A stretch of DNA of 64,000 bases from Anaerolineae bacterium. GTDB lineage: Bacteria > Chloroflexota > Anaerolineae > Aggregatilineales > Aggregatilineaceae. A model generated the notes under the pieces. It did not search any database and was not told the DNA's origin. It saw nothing but the letters and a program-made list of their open reading frames with translations. Positions within the stretch are counted from its first letter, which is position 1. Every line of letters starts with the position of its first letter. Shown here in pieces: positions 63,901-64,000 of the stretch. The translations under genes were made by a program, and so were the position numbers. The stretch lies in the NCBI GenBank assembly GCA_018432315.1, contig JAHDLB010000004.1:1-64000 (forward strand), read 5' to 3'.

Positions 63901-64000
63901 GCTGGAGCGCGGCGCGGACCGGGTAGAACACCATCGCGACCACGAAGATCGAGGCGACGATCAGCGCCGGGCTGAGCGCGGTGTCGCGCGTGCTGCGCCC
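60989..64000 (-). CDS. Multi-GAF sensor histidine kinase (N-terminus beyond right edge)
   Basis: At least 1,003 codons, open to the right edge of the window. The first visible residues form a membrane helix (ALIVASIFVVAMVFYPVR), so more helices probably lie upstream. Four GAF-type domains follow (first near SLIARSLEDTLAPTHVIVFV; later ones near NFYIALRN, AGSLLLVDED and AGILAILDRE). Then comes a kinase core: H-box FVAHDLKNPMTSMKGY with phospho-acceptor His, N-box IMTNFVSNANKYT, G1 DTGIGMS and G2 GTGLGLTI. It autophosphorylates on a signal sensed by membrane or GAF domains. No cognate regulator is visible. Confidence 0.93.
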   Translation of the reverse strand, partial: GRSTRDTALSPALIVASIFVVAMVFYPVRAALQRVIDAVYFRTRRAYQTYLEQFSREVTHAVSLGDVTSLIARSLEDTLAPTHVIVFVRDNVTYEYRPQVDPATGAPPTDITFAPESGLVHYLSERSSLLYLEEGRPLPLDVVSDRSRLAVLGAPVIVGLQGQRVLNGFMVIGPRRNNAPYLHEDLRFIESLSDQVALAVERAQAIDDLERRVRVQDVLSQVSRALNFAIDFDTLLELIYAQTIRVIDVPNFYIALRNPNVDELIYVFYNEGDERIAPMEGKRWRMGRDLMSEIVRTRQTVRTDDFARDSLARDPRVKLDNPNLKAWMGVPLLADTGGGVLGVMVAATTEPNVTFNDDQLDLFWDIANLASSAIDKLQLFDKTQQRARQLSAINEIANQLASEMGNVDRLLHLITENAVQILGAEAGSLLLVDEDTGHLEFHVVVGGGGQDLIGTRIPAGSGLAGATVERGTPIIVNDPSRDARWYGDLDGPDDLAAALDRGERYDLASDDAALDDAGFQSRAILSVPLMIGGRAIGVLQTINKADGSIFIDEDADLLETFAGQAAVAIENARLFDMTDQQLALRVQELDTMQRIDHELNRTLNLTSVVEITMDWALRKSGAEAGILAILDREQGELRIVASYGYQPGSPFGRRDDPAQMVYPTDRGIVGRVIRSAQPSLITDVSIDQDYEETLEGCVAQLTVPLFSANRVIGVIVLESAREGQLDLLDLDFVARLAEHASPAIVNAQLFQELQRANQAKSEFVSFVAHDLKNPMTSMKGYTDLLLKGVVGPVNEQQSGFLSTILNNVTRMETLVSDLNDLTKQETGNMRLDIAPVDFREVIDETVQAQQRQIDEKEQELDIRVPFDLPAVLGDQTRLIQIMTNFVSNANKYTPPGGRITITAEAARNTWDPHGPPQVIHCAVQDTGIGMSEDDLSQLFVPYFRSDNPKTREQPGTGLGLTITRGLIEQHGGQVWVESALEAGTTFHFTLPVVAETERAPEVP

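Overview
This is high-GC DNA (roughly two-thirds G+C by eye) from a free-living bacterium, with no IS elements, CRISPR arrays or tRNA genes. My best guess for the lineage is Chloroflexota (Anaerolineae-like). That is an inference from secreted WD40 proteins and a PstS-like protein with Thr/Pro linkers, adjacent ATP-type and PPi-type phosphofructokinases, a UbiD/UbiA/UbiX/UbiE-type quinone cluster, and a split propionyl-CoA carboxylase beside a methylmalonyl-CoA mutase catalytic subunit. No ribosomal RNA is present to confirm it. Genes are tightly packed on both strands in short operons, often with 4-bp start/stop overlaps. No gene-free stretch exceeds about 300 bases.

Layout. 1-4.8 kb: end of a sugar-nucleotide epimerase, a three-gene sugar ABC importer (binding protein and two permeases, no ATPase) with a clear promoter, operator and intergenic hairpin, and a RidA protein. 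4.8-8.1 kb: D-aminoacyl-tRNA deacylase, a PstS-like phosphate-binding protein, an ArsR-type regulator and a receiver-like protein. 8.2-15 kb: two exported WD40 propellers, a membrane TPR protein, a membrane-anchored receiver and two unknowns. 15-17.2 kb: a flippase-like protein, a dual-specificity phosphatase and tmRNA (ssrA). 17.2-20.5 kb: a Fur/Zur-type operon with metal ABC ATPase and permease flanking surE. 20.5-24.4 kb: EamA exporter, an unusual glycosyltransferase-thioredoxin fusion, a PII-like protein and a CPA2 antiporter. 24.4-32.9 kb: a ten-gene minus-strand cluster combining late menaquinone-type steps (UbiD, UbiA, UbiX, UbiE) with a NitT/TauT-type ABC transporter whose binding protein carries a C-terminal c-type cytochrome domain, plus MsrB, a molbindin and a PPOX-fold protein. 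33-36.5 kb: two small proteins and a large MacB/FtsX-like permease without its ATPase. 36.7-47.2 kb: acyl-CoA mutase, divergent from a plus-strand run holding the carboxylase beta, biotin carboxylase and biotin carrier subunits, interrupted by a Ca2+/H+ antiporter, a hydrolase and an exported cyclophilin. 47.2-55.2 kb: three GT39-like membrane glycosyltransferases around a CHAD protein and an HD protein. 55.2-64 kb: TPR protein, two phosphofructokinases, AIM24-like protein, small proteins, YbaK and a large GAF-sensor histidine kinase running off the right edge.

How the genes work together. Propionyl-CoA carboxylase subunits and the mutase fit the propionyl-CoA to succinyl-CoA route. The UbiD/UbiA/UbiX/UbiE set fits prenylation, decarboxylation and methylation of a naphthoquinone precursor, most likely for menaquinone. 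The Fur-type regulator has a strong promoter and a 15-bp palindrome directly in front of it, so the metal importer is probably autoregulated. The most unusual items are the binding protein-cytochrome c fusion, the GT2-TlpA fusion, the HTH-CHAD protein with phased TTAA repeats upstream, and a repeated promoter layout in which an inverted repeat sits just after the predicted transcription start.
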